This document shows, one piece after another, positions 61,691 through 64,000 of a DNA stretch of 64,000 bases. The translations under genes and the position numbers were made by a program. The notes under the pieces are model-generated. The model was not told the origin of the DNA and made no database searches. It saw nothing but the letters and a program-made list of their open reading frames with translations. This DNA comes from Prunella strophiata (lineage: Eukaryota; Chordata; Aves; Passeriformes; Prunellidae): contig JAZBQD010000015.1 of NCBI GenBank assembly GCA_036583965.1, positions 68,604,830 to 68,668,829 of the forward strand. The letters run 5' to 3'. Within the stretch, counting starts at the first letter, position 1. The number at the start of each line of letters is the position of its first letter.

Positions 61691-64000
61691 CTGGAGAAAT
61701 ACCTCTATTTCTTGCTGTTTCTTAACATTTGGTCTGCCCACACGTGACAATAGAAACATGCCCTACCTCATTGCCTCAATGTATGGGAAGGTGAGAAGAC
61801 AAAAAACAAATTACCTCCACATACCTCACTTCAGTTTCCTGGAAATAAAGAAAAATTAAAATATTAGTGTGTTAACAATCAAAAGAAAAAATGACTTTTA
61901 ACTGTACAGCATGTGCTGCAGAGTTTAGAGATGAAGAAATCAAGTCTGACTCCAACTTGCACTTTGACCTCACTGGGACCAGAATTGGACCCTAGTTTAT
62001 AATGCAGCCTGTTTTCTTGAAAAGTAGCCTGACAGGGTATGAGTGTCAGCACTGAAATACACACAGAGTAATACTTTTATTAAAATCTATAAAGCAAAAT
62101 ACCTTTTCATAAAAGTAGTTTTCTCTTTGCATAACTAATTTTCTGAACAGCTAGTAGAAAAATGGAATTTGACTCCTCAGAAACTTGTAATTTTTGTGTC
62201 CTATGTAGTGTGCCACTGATTCAGCTTTCTTTTTCTTGTTTTCTAACTTACACTGTGAAGATCATCATAAAGTATATCTGTAATGAAAGAGTCCACTTTT
62301 GAAAACCCATGAGAAATGGGTTCCATAAGCATGAAATAAAATACTTAAGAGGAGAAACCCCACTTCAAATCATGCCAAAGTTTCACATCTACTTAAGTGC
62401 TACTGCAAACATTGCAAACCATGACATGTATTCCACACATATTCAACACACACCTGAAGATAATGTTTGGCTCCTACATGTCTTCCTAGCTTCACTTCTA
62501 TAGAGAGTTTAGACCCAGTGAAGATCTGCTGTTGGGGACATGCACTGTAATTTATTGCAAAGTTGTTTGCTGTGTGGCCAATGTTGTTCATGCTTGTGGG
62601 TTTTGTTTTTGACCTCATTCATATTAGAATAAGGTCTGAGAAGTATGCAAACTTTCTCCTACTCTCAAATCATTAACTTATTTATATTGCACTCCAACAT
62701 TTGGGCTGAAGTTCTTTCTATTTCAATATCATGACTGTATTGGTTACTATATCAGTGTAAGAAGTAGGAAAATCTTTCTGCTTCTTCCATTTTAAAAATG
62801 CCTCTTTCATTACTCAGGTTTGCTCAGGCCTGACTAGGGAAACATACTGATGCCAGTTTATGGAGACTTTCACCATCTCAGCAGGTTCCCTGGATCCATA
62901 TACACCTTGTGCTGCGAGGTACAACGCCTAGCAGGTATTCACGTTCAGAAATTCAGTTCCACTTTAAACAAGTGCTTAACTTGTCCAAGAGGTGTTTTTT
63001 GTGAGCAAGTTGTTTCAAGAGTAGCTGGATACTCCCCATGGGCTCACATGGAGAGCCTACAAAGCACAGCCCAGGACTGAGCTGCTCTGGGTCCTGGTCC
63101 AGCTACTTACTTTCTTGTGGGGCTTGTTAAATTCTCTTTTTTGCCAGTGGCTTTGTCTCTGCCTCTAACTAGCATCCCTTAATTTCACATGCTTGATGTT
63201 TGAGTGCCATGCTTGTGGCAGAATGCAGGGAGTTTAGAGATGCTGATTTTGCTTTGAATGAAGAACAGAATATCTTGGAAAACTGTGGGCATGGGAATGC
63301 TGTAAACCTGACAGTTTCCCCATGTGCTAAAGCAGAGAAATCCCACTAACTCTGCTACCAAGGCACTATAAAATTATGTTCATTATTGTTTGTAAAAGGC
63401 ATCAAGTTTCTTAGATCAATACTGCTACTGAAGTACAAAGTAATAGTACTTCTCAAGGAGGAAGAGGATTGCCTTTTGAGCTGCCATCTGCTCCTGGCCT
63501 GACTCCAATTTCTTCCTAGTGAGTAATATGAAGGCAATTTCATTTTCACAATATGACATATGTATCTCTAGGTCTTAAAGAGGGAGGAACAATCCACCAG
63601 TAGTCTGCCTCCCACTGTAGAAGCAAATTATCTAAATTAGAGCATAGTAATTAGACAGATTCATTGATTTGCTGTAAATATCCTAGCTCTATCCTCAGTC
63701 CATTGTGGTTCACAGAATGAAGTTTGTTTGGTTGTTCCTTAATATGGCATTTTCTACATTATCTCATCCCTGAGGCATGGCTGAAATAAAGGTCTGTTCA
63801 AATGCTTGCCAAACAATATTAGGATAAGAGGATCACCAAATCTTTGGGGGCAGGAGGGAGAACCTACAAAGCAATCAATGTAAGACCAGAAATGTCATCT
63901 GTCATCTTAAAACAAGGGCTGTTTGGAACAGAACCCACCCCCTTGAGGTGGGCACATGATCACAGAGGAGCCACATTGCTGCTTCAAGGGAGCCTCACTG
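61691..64000. other. Non-coding stretch, no gene recognised
   Basis: No gene, RNA gene or repeat family recognised. Open frames are under 80 codons apart from the 120-codon frame at 61497-61859, which lies largely over the CR1 fragment and is its shadow. Confidence 0.62.

Noticed and set aside
61497..61859. 120-codon open frame
   Set aside because: It lies mostly over the reverse complement of the CR1 3' region, which is untranslated in the parent element.
1..64000. CRISPR array, operon, prophage or bacterial defence system
   Set aside because: No spaced direct repeats, no dense same-strand coding and no ribosome-binding sites; the CR1 and LTR content shows eukaryotic, avian DNA.

Overview
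This window looks like vertebrate, and specifically bird, nuclear DNA without a recognisable protein-coding gene. There is no operon-like packing or shared coding strand. Open frames are short (the longest is 187 codons and opens with a non-ATG codon) and overlap at random on both strands. The bird assignment rests on two 5'-truncated CR1 LINE fragments (34606-34843 and 61409-61690), both ending in the CR1-type short tail repeat, and on a solo endogenous-retrovirus LTR (27521-28142) that resembles LTRs I recall from songbird genomes. A passerine is the best guess, but it is a resemblance from memory and not a database result.

Layout. 1-27.5 kb: mostly unique sequence carrying old, decayed repeats. 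These are two MIR-type SINE relics (3085-3315, minus; 7700-7816, plus) and a small inverted-repeat transposon-like element (5307-5576), plus long A or T runs at 6074, 12155, 14172 and 14393. 27.5-28.1 kb: the solo LTR, with terminal inverted repeats, a near-perfect 6-bp target duplication, a TATA box and a poly(A) signal. 29.9-30.5 kb: a CpG-enriched segment with a TATA box and a downstream AATAAA, the best candidate for an unannotated transcription unit or an unrecognised repeat. 34.4-35.7 kb: a 9-bp tandem repeat, the first CR1 and a long (GT)n microsatellite. 41-53 kb: three more possible relics of old reptile/bird MITE-like repeats, T-rich low-complexity sequence and a weak CpG cluster. 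53-64 kb: a purine tract, a short CpG cluster with a CRE-like site, and the second CR1.

The most economical reading is an intergenic region or a large intron. Nothing supports a multi-gene system, CRISPR array, operon or novel enzyme cluster. Repeat names are given only at the level I can defend. Exons of a spliced gene shorter than about 150 bp could be present and would be missed by eye.
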